Assembly (NCBI RefSeq): GCF_027943255.1
Contig: NC_072892.1
Span: forward strand, 167,216,792 to 167,280,791
From: Anastrepha obliqua
Lineage: Eukaryota > Arthropoda > Insecta > Diptera > Tephritidae
Direction: 5' to 3'
Length of the DNA: 64,000 bases
The notes below the pieces were generated by a model. It was not told the origin of the DNA. It saw nothing but the letters and a program-made list of their open reading frames with translations, and ran no database searches. The position numbers and the translations under genes were made by a program. This document shows positions 21,633 through 35,100 of the stretch, piece by piece (position 1 is the first letter of the stretch; every line of letters starts with the position of its first letter).

Positions 21633-22980
21633 CGGCTAAAATCTGCACTTCTGTTGTTGTGTTTAAAAGTTCACTGTACAGACATCAATTGCAATCGTAC
21701 TAATTCAAATATTTTTAGATTTTCACAGATTTTGCAATTTTACTCTTTCAGTTATTAGTTCACATGAGAAGGTACTCGAAGCAAATGGCAACAAAAGCAT
21801 TTTTTAATCAAAATATATACTTATGTGGCATGTATTTGTGAGTAGTACGAGATTTTTTAAGGCAATTTAAATAATAATCGCCACCATTCATAAGGTAGCA
21901 AGTAAAAGAAAAATGTGTAATATGCTGATATGATATTTTTTATTTTATTTTAATTCTTTGAAAATCTTTTCATATTTTTTCAAGTATGTATTATGTTTGA
22001 TTATGCATATATACTTACAACTCATGGAGTTCAATACAAAAAACTTACTAGAATTTATGAGTAATCAAAAAATCAAAGCTTAAACATATAATTCGAATAT
22101 CGCAAGGCTAAATACTTTTTGAAAATGCGAAGTTAGCAAATAGTGTAATTAACTTGTCGAAAATTAAGTATAATTTTAGCAATAATCGCTTCAAATATTT
22201 TTACTTAACCCCATTATTTTAGTTTAGCACAAATGCATAGACTGGCTTCTAAATTAATACTCATTCGCATATCACAAAATTCAAAACTCATTTTACTTAT
22301 CAATCCATCAAAATCCTTCACGTATTACTTACAAAACAACACATTTTTGTTTTTTGTTCCGTTCATAAACATCTTTCTTCATTAAAAGCATTTGTATGAA
22401 ATTCCAGTTTAAATTCAATTAATTTTTTATATCAGGTTACTAGTTTATCGTTTCATGCTTTGTTTTGTTTTTGTCGTTTAGTTATTTTTCTACCAAAATA
22501 TGTAATGTGCGTAATTTGTTTACTAGTTAAGTGACATATTTGATATTCAATATATGTATGTATGTTTGTTTCCTTTTGATTTTTTCCATTTTGGTAATTT
22601 AAAGTGACAATACTAAGGTTAAATTCTCGTTTTAGCGTTGTTCGGTTTCTGTCGCTGTGGTACAGAAAACTACTTTGCTATACAAATTTGTTTTTGTTTT
22701 TGGTTTTGGTTTATGCTTCGTAAACACACAAAAATGTTGCTCTTGTTTGTTGTTGCTCACATTACAACAGAGTCATTTGGTTAATCCCAATACTCTAAAC
22801 AAAGTCGAGCTCCAAGCCAGCCTCAATATTAACTGCGACCGCTTTATCCGTCGCAATACTAACATCCACATCGCCTTCCTCCTCTTCCTTCAGCTTTTTC
22901 GATTTGGACTTATCTTTCGTCGCAAAGCCCAAAATGCCTAGGGCACTGCCGCGTCGAGAAGATTGGCCCAACTGCTCGAA
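21633..22980. other. probable 3' UTR and downstream flank of the Syt14-like gene
   Basis: No ORF of interest. AT-rich sequence directly downstream (minus strand) of the stop codon at 22981. The polyadenylation site cannot be fixed because many AATAAA-like hexamers occur. Confidence 0.4.
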
Positions 22981-23181
22981 TCAGGAATCCACAAGCACAT
23001 GCCACCGCGCTAGTAGCTCGCCTTTGGCTAAATCGCGCACATCCGCCCAATGCGCCACCTCCTCAGGTCCGGACGAGTTTAGTCCCAAACTAAACCAGCC
23101 GACCATTTCATTCTTTTTCATATTACGTTTCGCATAAACGGAAACCATCAGCGTCACATCGTTCAACTGGAAAAGTGCCAC
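22981..23181 (-). CDS. Syt14: Syt14-like exon 8, end of C2B and stop
   Basis: 66 codons and TGA (22983-22981): VALFQLNDVTLMVSVYAKRN, EMVGWFSLGLNSSGPEEVAH, RWHVLVDS. The GWFSLGLNSSG and RWHxLxxS motifs are typical of Syt14/16. Confidence 0.94.
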   Translation of the reverse strand: MALFQLNDVTLMVSVYAKRNMKKNEMVGWFSLGLNSSGPEEVAHWADVRDLAKGELLARWHVLVDS

Positions 23182-26100
23182 CTGCAGCAAAAGGTACAGA
23201 AAGTACAGAAATATTTTACGTTTTATACATTTTAAAATTTATGCATGCGCCACATACTTGAAAGACGAAGGTCTCCTTGAATAGCGGATGTGGTTGGCCA
23301 CGCCTTGTTGATGTTTTCGCTCGCGATATCTCCTGTCCTATACTGCTGACTAAGCATAGCTTCACATACGTGTCGGGTGCCTTATTCATTGATAAACTGC
23401 GAAAATGACTGCCCTTGACAATTTCCACCGTCAAACGACCCGTAACACCGTTATAACCTAAGCCTAAGAGTAATTCTGGCACTCCACCGTGTTGCATCGA
23501 GGTGGTCGAACCAGCGCTGTCTGATCGCGCCAGACTTAACAAATCACTATTGGAGCCCAAAACCTATGAAGGAGAGTTAAGCAGATTCAAATAATTTATT
23601 TAATTGCATTAAAATGGTAAATTTTAAATAAATGCTTTTTATTTATTATACTTGTATGTAAACTTACAGAAGATGTGCTCCTAGGCTCCAATGGTAACCA
23701 CAAATTCGTCTCCAACTCCAGATCTATTGTGGCAAAACTAACGTACGCCTCCCCGATGAGACGTTCTTTGCGCAAGCGTTCGCAGCCGTATATTCGTACG
23801 CGCAGACCCATGTTGTTGACTTCTTCCGGATTGACCCGGTGCAGTAAAAAACTTTCCATGTATTGAGGATTTTCGCCCGAACGTATTTTAGTCTTATGCT
23901 TTTGCTTCTTATTTGGCAACATAAGAAGGCGGACCTGAAGGGCAATTTTTGTTATGAAAATTTATTTAAAGCTATTAGAAAATTTTGCTTTTTTTTTACA
24001 TTTAACTATAACAGAGTGGCACATACGTAGATGAATAGAAGTAGAACGGAAGTTTGTAATCGAAAACCCAAGCGCTCACTAATATTTATATAGTAGGCCC
24101 ATTGTACTTGAAACAAGCTTAACTCCATTTCAAACTTCCCAGATTCCGTAATGAATCTGAAAAATTTTTTGCGAATAGAGAGTTCCAGCCAGTCTCAACG
24201 CATCAGAGCCAAAAGTGTTTCTCCTTAGACTAAAGAATAACTGAGGTAAACTAAGAAAGTTTTCGGTATTGTCATGGCCAACAAGAAACACATATTGAGT
24301 AGTCAATGATGCCTTGTGAGCAAAGTATGATACATAGTTTATTCATCTTCAGCTTAATAAGAAGTTCCACACTCATCTGTTTGGCGCTTTAAAAGTCGTT
24401 TAGTTGTTATGCAGATGTTGGAGACAGTAGCTTCTGCGTCTTTTCTACGCCTTTCTGCAAAACCTAGACTGATAGTTGGGTTTGGTTTCTTTAGGTGAGC
24501 CAAAGACTCGCAATTCACCAACTGACCAGCCAGTTCGTTGCCCTGTACACACAAGTATCCTAGGGTGAACGTAAGTGCGACAGTGTCCCTACCCGCCACG
24601 GAATTTCACTCAACCTACATTCCTCGATAATTTGTGAGGAAGTCCAACATACAGTAAGGCCGAATACGGCGGAAGGAATAGTCAATCGACTAATTCGCTA
24701 GGACTAACTGCAGTAGTTATTAATGGAAGTGCTCATCGCGCGCTCAGGACAACTTATGGCGCTCAGCGATGAGTCCCATTTTGGCTTAATGGCTACGTAG
24801 ATCAACAAAATTGCCATATTTGCGATGAAGAGTAAGCCGAAGCCATTCAAGAATAGCCATTAAATCCATTTCAGATAACCGTTTGGTCCGTCGTATGGGT
24901 TGGAGGAATCATCAGGCCATATTGCTTCAAAGACGAGGCTGGCGCCAATGCAACAGTGAATGGCGAATGCTATCACGACTTTTGGATGCCGGAAATTGGA
25001 GCCCGTGATCTCAACAAAATTTGGTTCCAACAAGACGGGGACGACGCTACTTGCCATACAGCCTGTGAAGCAATGGATTTACTGGGTCGTCATTTAGGTG
25101 AACAATTTATCTCTCGTCTCGAACCAGTGGGACAGTGGATTGGCCACCGAGATCGTGTAATATCACACCTTTGGACTTTTATTTGTGGGGGTAGGTAAAG
25201 TCTTAATGCTTGATGGATAAGCCAGCTTCGATTAAGGCATTAGAAGCCAACATTACTAAAGTTATTTACAAGAAACCGACCAAAGTCCTCCAGTGAGTCA
25301 TTCAAAATTGGTGTTTACGGATGGCCGAAGTACGGCGCAGTTGCGGCCAATATTTGAAAAGGATTATATTTCTAGGTATTTCTTAGGTTCTATACAAAAA
25401 TAAGAAAGATTACCCAATCAATTTGAATGTTGTTTTATTTCAATTAAAAATTTGATACCTCTAAATTGACCATCCTTTATATAGAAAAGGTGGCAAACGT
25501 ACTCGACTATGGAACTAAGAGGATTAATATATAGTCCAAGGAGACCAAAAAAAAAATGGATAAGCTTGCAGCTTTCTTTGCGAGAAAGGCATTCGGTATA
25601 CACTGCATTATGCCGATTTAAATCATTTAGAAAACTCTTCACTGTCATTTCTTCCAAATCGAAGCTTACCTGCGTATGCGTCGTCTGTCCATTGCCCAGA
25701 GTAGGTAAACCTCGAGCTTGCATCACATGCACTGTCATTTTACGCATCGGTGCATCGTAAAGCAACGAGATCTCGATGCTACCACTTTTGCCATAGAATT
25801 GGTTCTGTACGGAAGTATCATCCGATTTGATGGACCGCAAATCACTCGTGTCGAAAAGTGGCTCCTAGAAAATAAGAAGAGATTTAAAGTAACTCGTTTC
25901 AGCATCAGGTCTAAGCGTACTTACATCTTCATTATTATTATTACTGTTGTTATTATTATTATTATTATTGCTATGCAAATCAGGCACATCGTCTAAACTG
26001 TCTTGACGCACAGACGCAGTCGAAATTTTCTGATATCTGCTGCTGCTGCTATTACTGCTGGATTTTAACAAATCAGCCCGATTGTCAATGCGCGACTCTT

Positions 26101-29100
26101 TCAGCGAAGATGAAACACTGCACTCGCTCGATTTGTTCGTACCGCCATTGCTCTGGAAACGTTCTGCGATTTCCACAGAAGAGAAAATAAATTTTTTGGT
26201 ATTTAAGTATCTCTACAGCAATACTAAGCTTTAAAAAATTTAAATCACCAGGTCCTGACAACATCATTCCAGCAGAACCTCAAGAAGGACTGGAAATTCT
26301 ACTGCCTTGGTTAACAAGGATCTTTAACAAGTGTTTAAATCTCTCTTACCTTCCGACAATTTGGAAGAAATCGAAGGTAGTATTCATTCCGAAAACGGGG
26401 AAGCCTTCACATTGCAAACCAAACGACTTCAGGCCCATTAGCCTAACCTCTTTTTGCTTAAAGGCTTTTGAAAAAGTCTTATATGAGCAAATCAAAACCC
26501 AATTTGATACTAAGTTGATCTCTGAGGCCCAACATGCCTACACTAAAGGGAAATCGACTGAAACGGCACTTCATTCACTGGTGCAAACAGTGGAAACTTC
26601 CCTTCACAATAAGGAGTACTCTCTTGTCGCATTTATGGACATAGAAGGTGCTTTTAATAATATTGAACCCAACGCTATTTTGTCTGAAATTGCCAAATTG
26701 GGTATTAATTACTCCATCCGAAAGATGATCGAACAAATGCTCCAAAATAGAATAATCACTTCAGAGCTTGGGTTAAGCCGCATAAGAATGTACGCCGTCA
26801 AAGGCACTCCTCAAGGCGGTGTACTTTCACCCCTTCTCTGGAATCTCGCTGTAAACAGTTTGCTTCGAAATCTCGAAAAAGCAGGCTGCAAGGTTGTAGC
26901 CTATGCAGATGATATTGTTCTCTGCGTGTCAGGCAAACACCTGAATACACTCACTGAGCTCATGCAACGCTCAATCAATATTCTGCCAAAATGGTGCACC
27001 GAATGCGGACTAAATGCGAATCCAGCAAAGACAGATCTTGTTCTCTTCAATAGGAAACAACAATCTCCTCCACTGCAAACAATAACCTTAAAAGGGGAAT
27101 CATTACTCCTATCTGATTCAGCTAAAAATCTAGGAGTTATTCTAGATAGGAAGTTGAGTTGGAAATTGAACATCGAAAACAGATGTAAAAAAGCTTTCAT
27201 AGCTCTTTATACTTGTAAGAAAGCTATAGGCAAAACCTGGGGTTTTTCACCTCGGATCATTTATTGGATATATACCTCGATCATCAAACCGATACTCTTC
27301 TACGGTGTGGTTGTATGGTGGACAGCACTCGAAAAACGGTGCAGAGTAGCCTCAATTGATCGAGTCCAAAGAACAACCTGCCTCCTGATAACAGGATGCT
27401 TAAGTACAACACCTACTAAGGCTTTAAATACGTTGCTTCACTTGTTCCCTATCGATCTGGCTGGCAAAGCGATTGCAGCGAAAGCAGCGACACGCATGAA
27501 TGCTATATCGAAATGGAATAAGTATCTTGGCCATTCGGCCATACTGAACACGAACACAGTTATCTCTTCCGACATAGACTATCATGTAAGTCTTCCATCA
27601 CCACCCTTGCTATTCTCCTGTTCACTCCCAACTAGGGAAGAATGGAAGACAAATCTTACCGAAATCGATGGCCCTCTGACTATATATACAGATGGTTCAA
27701 AACAAGACGGAAAAGTGGGATTTGGAATCTTTTCCAATTCCCCTCACATCAATCTATCATTTAGATTACCCGACTACTGTAGCGTATTCCAAGCGGAAGT
27801 ATGCGCTATCTGGTATGCTGCGAAAACTCTCTTAGAAAATAGAATATCACTAGAGGATATCCGCTTTTTCACCGACAGTCAAGCGGCCGTTCGAGCACTC
27901 AGCTCCTCTTATACCCACTCAGATGTGGTTCGATCCTGTCTCTTATCTCTTAACGAGATAAGTGTTCAGAATTCTGTCCAAGTTATCTGGATACCAGGTC
28001 ACAGTGGATTCGAAGGTAACTGCAAAGCTGATGAGCTCGCAAGAGCTGAAGCTGCGCAATCAAATGTTAGTAACTTACCCACAATCCACATTCCGCTCTC
28101 AACATGTAAATTGCTCATTGATCGAGAATTTCACAGCATTGCTGATCGGAGGTGGCGAGTGGAAACTACTTGCGTTACGACCAGACAAATCTGGCCATCC
28201 TACAATCTGAAACAGACAAAAACCCTTATAAGTCTTTCGAAACACGAACTAAGGCATATAATATCTCTCATCACCGGCCACTGCCTTTTGGGCACTCACG
28301 CACGTCGGCTCGGGGTTAATCAAAACGACCTGTGCAGATACTGCGAGGACGAAGATGAGGACGTATCGAGCAGACATTTGCTGTGCAGTTGTCCCGGTCT
28401 AGCCAGAAGTCGACTCGCTCTTCTTGGCTCTCCAACAATTGACAATCTTTCAGTACTCTCGAACCTGAAAATCGAATCTCTCATCAAATTCTCGAAACGA
28501 ATTAATATCTTTGACCAAAATCTACAATAAAAATCTCGGTTAGGTGGGGAAATCATATAACATAATGAGCTCTAGGGCAACACAACGGACCCAACTTGCG
28601 GTCTATGTGGCACTCCGATGCGGGGTCACCCTTAAACCAACCAACCAACCAAGTAAATAAGTTATGGTGGCAGCAATTGCACAATGAGGAACACGAAAGT
28701 AAACCCATTGTGGCAACATAGTTTAAAATTATTTGCCCAATCTCTGACCCAACAGGTCGTTCTTTGACTCCAACTTTCGCCAGCCTCTATGGAAAAGAAA
28801 GCATTGATATGTCAATTGAACTTGCAACTTTATAAATTTTCTGACTTTGCAAGTTTAATTGACATATCAATGCTTTCTTTTCCAAAAGGAACCAGCTGTT
28901 GGTACCTTTCTTTGCAAATGGTATTTAAGTAGAACAGACAGCTAATTACACCAGAGCTCAAATAATAATCTATTTTCAGTGAATAAGGCGAGATTTCAAA
29001 GTCCTGCTACTCAACCTCACAGTGATGAGGTAAACGAGAAAGGAGGCACTGGGATAAGCTTCGTACAGAAAAATGAAACAAAAAGTGTTTTCTAATAGCG

Positions 29101-32100
29101 GTCGCCCCTCGGCAGGCAATGGCGAACCTCCGAGTGTATTTCTGCCATGAAACCGTTATAAAAAACCGTCTGTCGTTCGGAGTCGGCGTAAAACTGTAAG
29201 TCCTTCCATTTGTGGAACACCATCGAGACGCACGCCACAAGTAGTAGAAGAGCTCGACCAAACACCTAACAGAAGTGGACGCGCCAATTATTTATTTATT
29301 TTATTTTACTCGAAGGAGTGTGGTGATTGGCCTTCCTCTCCGCACTATTAGCCTTACTCTATGCAAGCCACTTTATACAGAGGAATAAATGTTGCGACTA
29401 CTAGACTATATTTTACTTTATGCTTAGCTTCTGATTCATAATAATGCACTAAAAGAGTTTGTTTACTAAGCCTAAACGGACGTCTCGATTACATATTGAG
29501 AAGGGGAGGTTCCTTGTGTACTCGCCTTAACATTTAGATCGTAACAAGTAGACCATCTTAACACATCTCGAAACACCCTCTGCTTTAAATCATATACCAG
29601 AGCCTTTGCGGAAACTTGCCTATTCGTGTTATCGAGATATTATCGGCTTAGCTAACAATCTTATCACTTCCTATTCCGTCTCTTGCAGAAACCACAAGAA
29701 GTTAACGCCATTTCACGAAATTCTGTTTGTAATACAGTCAGCGTCTCCATTACCAGTGTTGGGTGAAATTTTATTTGTAGGCACAATTAATCAATTATGA
29801 ATTGTGAGTTTCTGCAATTAGCAACTAATTAAATTTTCGAAGAAAGGCGCACCCAGGCGCACCCTTACCCTACCGGACCCAGCTCACACAATTTCTGCAA
29901 TGGGGTTTAAATGTAAACCTAGCTTTTCCGCGTGTGTGCCGATCATCCAATGGCTGGTAAACACAGCTACGAGTTTGGAAAGCGAATGGTGTGGAGTCCC
30001 CAGGACCTTCTGAGTCCTCCGTCTATGGTACTGGGGTCAAAGGGTTTTCGAAATAGCACATGAAGTCTGGAGGGTTATGCCAATATTAGTACACAATTAG
30101 GATCTCGAGATTTCGGAATATTTTTTAAAGTAATCCTGGTATTCTGAGATTGATGCATGTCGGTCCCGGAATTTTGTGAGCACGAAAAATACCGGGGTTT
30201 TGGGATCCCGATATTGGCAAATCTATTGGGTACCCGCTTTATAAAATATCATTTGATTTAACTTTTTTTTGATTTTTTTGATAGGTGGCAACCCTATTCG
30301 AAAATATTTCTAAATCAATTTGTTCTATCTTTATATTATAATACCGTTTTTTTGGCGAAAAATATAGTTTTTAGGCCCTCCAAGGCCGTGTTTTTACCTA
30401 TATTTTAACTGGTACTGACACTAAAGGGGGGAAGTACCTTTAGACGTTTCAAAAAATCGATTTTTTTTATTGTCTTAACCGATAGGTATATGCTCTAAGA
30501 ATATTATTGCAAAATTTCAAAAGCCGATCTTGAAAATTATAGAAGATATGCCACTTGAAAAAGGCGCGCGCCGAGCCGACCGAGCGTTTCTTTTTCCTTG
30601 ACCGCGAACTTTAAACGGCGTTTTCTCGAAACCATGTTTTTCAAATTGGCGTAAGTGATTACGGAAAAAGTATTGAACCAATTTTCTTCATCAAGGTTTC
30701 ATTTTAAAGGGCATAAAAAGCTACTCTAGGTAGGCTACGGACGAAACGAAAAAATAATTTTTAGATACTTTTTAACACAAAAATGTTTGAAAATTTTTGC
30801 AAAAAAAACCAAAAGTTTTTTTGAAGCCTCATTTTAACGGTTAATCTTCGAATTTGCTAGAGATTGTAGTCTATCTAGGATAAAAAACCCTCCTGAGTAA
30901 AATAATGTTTGATTTTATGATTTCAGACGAAAGTTGCGGTCAGGATCGCTTTCGCCGAATTCGATGTCAGCGGCGACACGATTTACGTGAACCGCCATAA
31001 CTCAATTAATTGCTTATTTATAATAATGTTAAATACGCTTTTTTCTTCTTGGAGCATTGCCCTAAATATATATCATATTAATTTCATGTGCACTGTTTTC
31101 ATATTCCCAAAAATAAATCACGAAAAACTGGTTTTTTTCGGCCCTCTAAAGGTACTTCCCCCCTAAAATGATGTAGGTGGATGGTTTCATATGTAGAATT
31201 CCACGCAAGTGGGGAAAGTCTCTAATTGGCATTCACTTGAGAGTGGCCAGGAGGATTCTTCTACATATGGTTGAAGCAGTTCACAACTTCCGGGCTTATC
31301 CCAAGCATCCTCTAGTATCCCATTCGGGAGCGAAGCAACGTGAGAAGGCGAAGCATCCCAGGATAGCTGGTGGTTGTGCGCTGGGTTTGGGACCCGCCAC
31401 GTAAAAATTCCCCCCAATGAAAAGACGAATAAAGCCTCGGACAACTCTAGCCATTCCTCTCTAAACAGTAACAATTGTATCCAAGGATGAAAAAAATTAC
31501 TAAGAACTTTTAATTAAGGAGATTCATTGTTATTTTTAATTATTTCATGGATTAATATAATTGCAATTGATTTTTAAACAATTAAAAAGTTGCTTGAAAA
31601 ATTAATTGATTAATGTTCAACACTACCTACTACTTCATAACTGAGAAGTGGTAAACTTTACCAGCGAATCGTCCACTGCTAACCCTGGCGAGACGTTTGG
31701 TAGGTTAGGTTAGGTTGCCTAGTTGTCACGCAAAAACCGCTACATACCGATACCAGATGGAGTTCATTAGTTATGAGTTTTGAAATAGTCCACCCGCTTG
31801 GTGCCTGTTTCTATTCCGAGTTAAAGGAGACATTTTCAACCCACTACTGAGACGTCTTCCAATCCGTCAAACTGTGGTGCATCCAAATATTTTAAGGGTG
31901 TTTTGAATAAATAGTATATCCGCAGTATATCCGCAAAGCAGATGCTCTACAGTTTCGCTTGGGCCCTGCACCCTACATTTCCGCATTCCTCGCTGCCCGA
32001 GATTCCTATCTCATAAGCAAACGCTGCTATTGGGCTATGTTCCGTCAGCATGCCTACCATAGTTCTACAATTTCTTAATGTCTTGTTTACACATCTTTGC

Positions 32101-35100
32101 ATTCCTGGAAGTGGACAGACTGTCCCATCTTGTTCTAAAATTTCCGATCAAGTTCTCGTCTAGTTCGTTGTATAATGTTCGTATAGACTTTGGTATTTCA
32201 TTAAGAAGATCCGAAGATAGAGAAACCTCGTTTTTCGACTACTTCGTTCCCTTCAATGCGCTGGAACCCAATAGAAATTAAGTCAACAATTCGCTGCCAA
32301 GCTTTCTACTGCCTCTCTGCTCTTAAGAACGATCTTGGACATCATATTAAAAGATGCAATTGCTTTAATGGCTGCCTGACTATCTACGAGTATGTAAAAA
32401 TTAACCTTGGAGTCGGTCCCAATAGTAACACAACCTATTTCTACTGCCTTCCTGACTGCGAAGACCTCAACCTGGAATACACATCAGTAATCTAGAAGCT
32501 TATTCCATTTCCTTGGGTCTAGCACTAGAGAGACGTTTGTTATGTAGTCTTGAATTATATTGTTGAAGACGTCTTCAATATTCAGAAAAGCTGTAAGATA
32601 AAATTTCTATACAATAAAGGAATTACTCAAATAATCTGGCCAAGATAACGAGGGTCTTCTTTAATTTACCTCTTAAAGTTGGCTGTTAGAATGAAGTTGT
32701 CTGGCAATTGTATGGACAAGACGTATGCTCCCTCGGAGTAGTGTTTGTGACCTTACTAAATAATTGGCGCTTACATCCTTAATGGGTGCTTAGCCGAGCT
32801 CCTCCTGCTATTTGTGGTAAGCGTCTTGATGTTGCTCCACAAATAGAGGGATCTACAGTTTTAAAACGACTCCTGCAGATGGCTCATGGAAAAAATTCAC
32901 TTAAAGGTTTGCCATTGCCTGTCGAGGGCACTATTAGAAAAAACTGTTTCTATCATTTTGATGTTTCACCAACTCATTCGGCTCAGGCGACCGCCTTGTA
33001 ACCTTACTGGTTTTAGAAATAAAAAAGAACGCAAATATTTCTGCAACCTCACAATGTGTTAATCAGCTGCGCCGGTATTTTGTTTGTTAGGTTACGTTGG
33101 GTTGAAGCGGTTGTCCACTGTGGGACACACTCAGGCTCATGGCCCCTTGTGATGCCGCGTGGGGGAATACCCCTTATCTCTCCTAAAACCAATGTGTACT
33201 ATATATTTAAAAATTGTGTAAGATTCCTAGTTTCGATAGAGCCGAGATCTTTCAATTCATTGTCTACCCAAAATGGCAAATCTAAGTCTGGAAAGAGCAG
33301 GGCAGTGACACAGAAGGTGCGATATCGTCTCTTCCTCGTCTAGATATCTTCTGCAGAAGTCATGTGTTTGCTCACCCATGCTCTGGGTGGGGCTACCAAT
33401 TATACAGTGCCCCGTAATAACTGAAATCAGTGTGTTAAGACTGTGCTTCTCTCTTCTTAGTAGAAGTTCCGTGCGTTTAGCATTTAGAGTCGGCCACAGC
33501 TGTCGGGCGATTTTGCAAGTGGCATCGTTACGCCATCTTTCATTCGCTACTCTTACAATTTCCTCGCTAATACATAGTCTACATGTTTGCAAGGGTATAC
33601 ATATATAACTGTCTATATACTCTTCAGTCAATTTGGTGCCGATTTTTACTAGTTCATCGGCTCTGCAGTTCTCTCAGTGTCACAATGGCCAGGAACCCAT
33701 ATTATCCTATAAGCGAAATGACTCAGATATCTCGTTAAGAGATGCGCGGCATTTCATGGCTACCTTGGAGGTTGTCGACTGTTTTGTGAGGGATTTTATC
33801 GCCGCCTGGCTATCAGTGAAAATATCTACATTTTCATCTCCAGGTATCGCATCACACTGTATCAGTGCCGCGGCTTTCATTATTGCCATCAATTTAGCCT
33901 GAAAGACATTACAGTAGTCGGGAAGCCGAAAACTGAAGAAGATCTCCAGATGCTCGCAATATATACTTCCGCCCACCTTGCTCTCGAGCTTTAAGCCATC
34001 TGTGTATACATGGATGGACTCGCCCTGTCTTACATCGTCCCGTTCCCACTCTTTCCTCGAGGGTAGGAGGGTCGTAGACTAATGACAAGCATAGGCGAGA
34101 CTGTATTGTCCACCTATCCGGAAAGCCCCAAAGTGCCATCCAGGATTTTTGTTTGTTTAGATGAAAATATTTTTTCTTAACTTAATTTGCTCTTTTACCT
34201 TTCCTGTCACCAGTCAATATACCCGTATGACTATCGACGGACGCTTTCTCCGAATCATTTGAACTGCACTCACTATGCGAGGACGGAATACCAACTTTAC
34301 CACGCTCCGCTATGGCCAATGGATCGCGGGATGAATCAAAGCGTGGCGTTATCGTTACGCGTTGCAATTCATTTGGTGTATAATTGAAGCTCTGTTGCGG
34401 ATTTGGCGGTGACGGTGGCTGATACGAAGACTGCTGATGGACACCGTAGTTATTGAAGTGGCCATTTGTTGAAAAATTACGTGACTGCTGCAAGCGTAAA
34501 CGGCGCAATATGTCTTCCTCGGAATCGGAACTGGTATTGTCATAGCGGCGTTTGCGAGCTAAAATAAGGAAATAAATGTACAGATATGTATGTAAGTATG
34601 TGCATTAGCACCAAATTGAAATTAAAAATCTTTTTCTGTATGAAATACCTTTCTGAATTCATGCGAGTAATTAAATTTTCTTCATAATTTTTACTACGTA
34701 TACTCACACTTACACATCTTTTGTGTATATTTTGATGCGATTATCTTCTCATCGCAACAATTTAGACTGTGACGAGCATGAAAGCACCATTTGCGATGTA
34801 CGTAAAGAAAAAATAAAAACATCAAAGCAACGACGCCAAAAAGCGCACCCAATACGGTTGTTAACTCAACGGATCCTTAAGTGAAATATAAGAAAAGTGA
34901 AAAGAAAGAAAACATAAATTACAAATTGTAGGCATATTTAATGGGGCTGAAATAAAAAATGGTGTCATTAAACACGAAAGTCCTTCAGCAGATATATATA
35001 CCTATACATATACATATATATATATATAGATATATACATATATAATACAAACTCTGCGTGTATATGTGTGTGTATGTCCTTATATGCAGCTTGTATGTGT

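Larger units (their letters stand above)
29755..31622. mobile_element. possible hAT-like composite
   Basis: CAGTGTTGGGTGAA at 29755 and, inverted, CAACACTA ending at about 31622 resemble hAT termini (CAGTGTTG). Flanking 8-mers agree only partly (about 5 of 8), and no transposase is visible. It contains the MITE at 30426 and the RTE fragment. Weak. Confidence 0.25.

Noticed and set aside
22657..22941. 94-codon plus-strand ORF
   Set aside because: No similarity recognised; it overlaps the 3' flank of the Syt14-like gene on the opposite strand.
23216..23560. 114-codon stand-alone C2 protein
   Set aside because: It is exon 7 of the Syt14-like gene read into the intron (VCGACINF tail).
29830..30060. 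Possible coding fragment (AMGFKCKPSFSACVP frame)
   Set aside because: Looked like a decayed retroelement piece, but no diagnostic motif could be found.
31187..31474. 95-codon minus-strand ORF
   Set aside because: Antisense frame of the RTE 5' UTR; the same shadow appears at 11477-11728.
34182..34508. 108-codon stand-alone ORF
   Set aside because: It is exon 3 of the Syt14-like gene read through its donor, not a separate gene.
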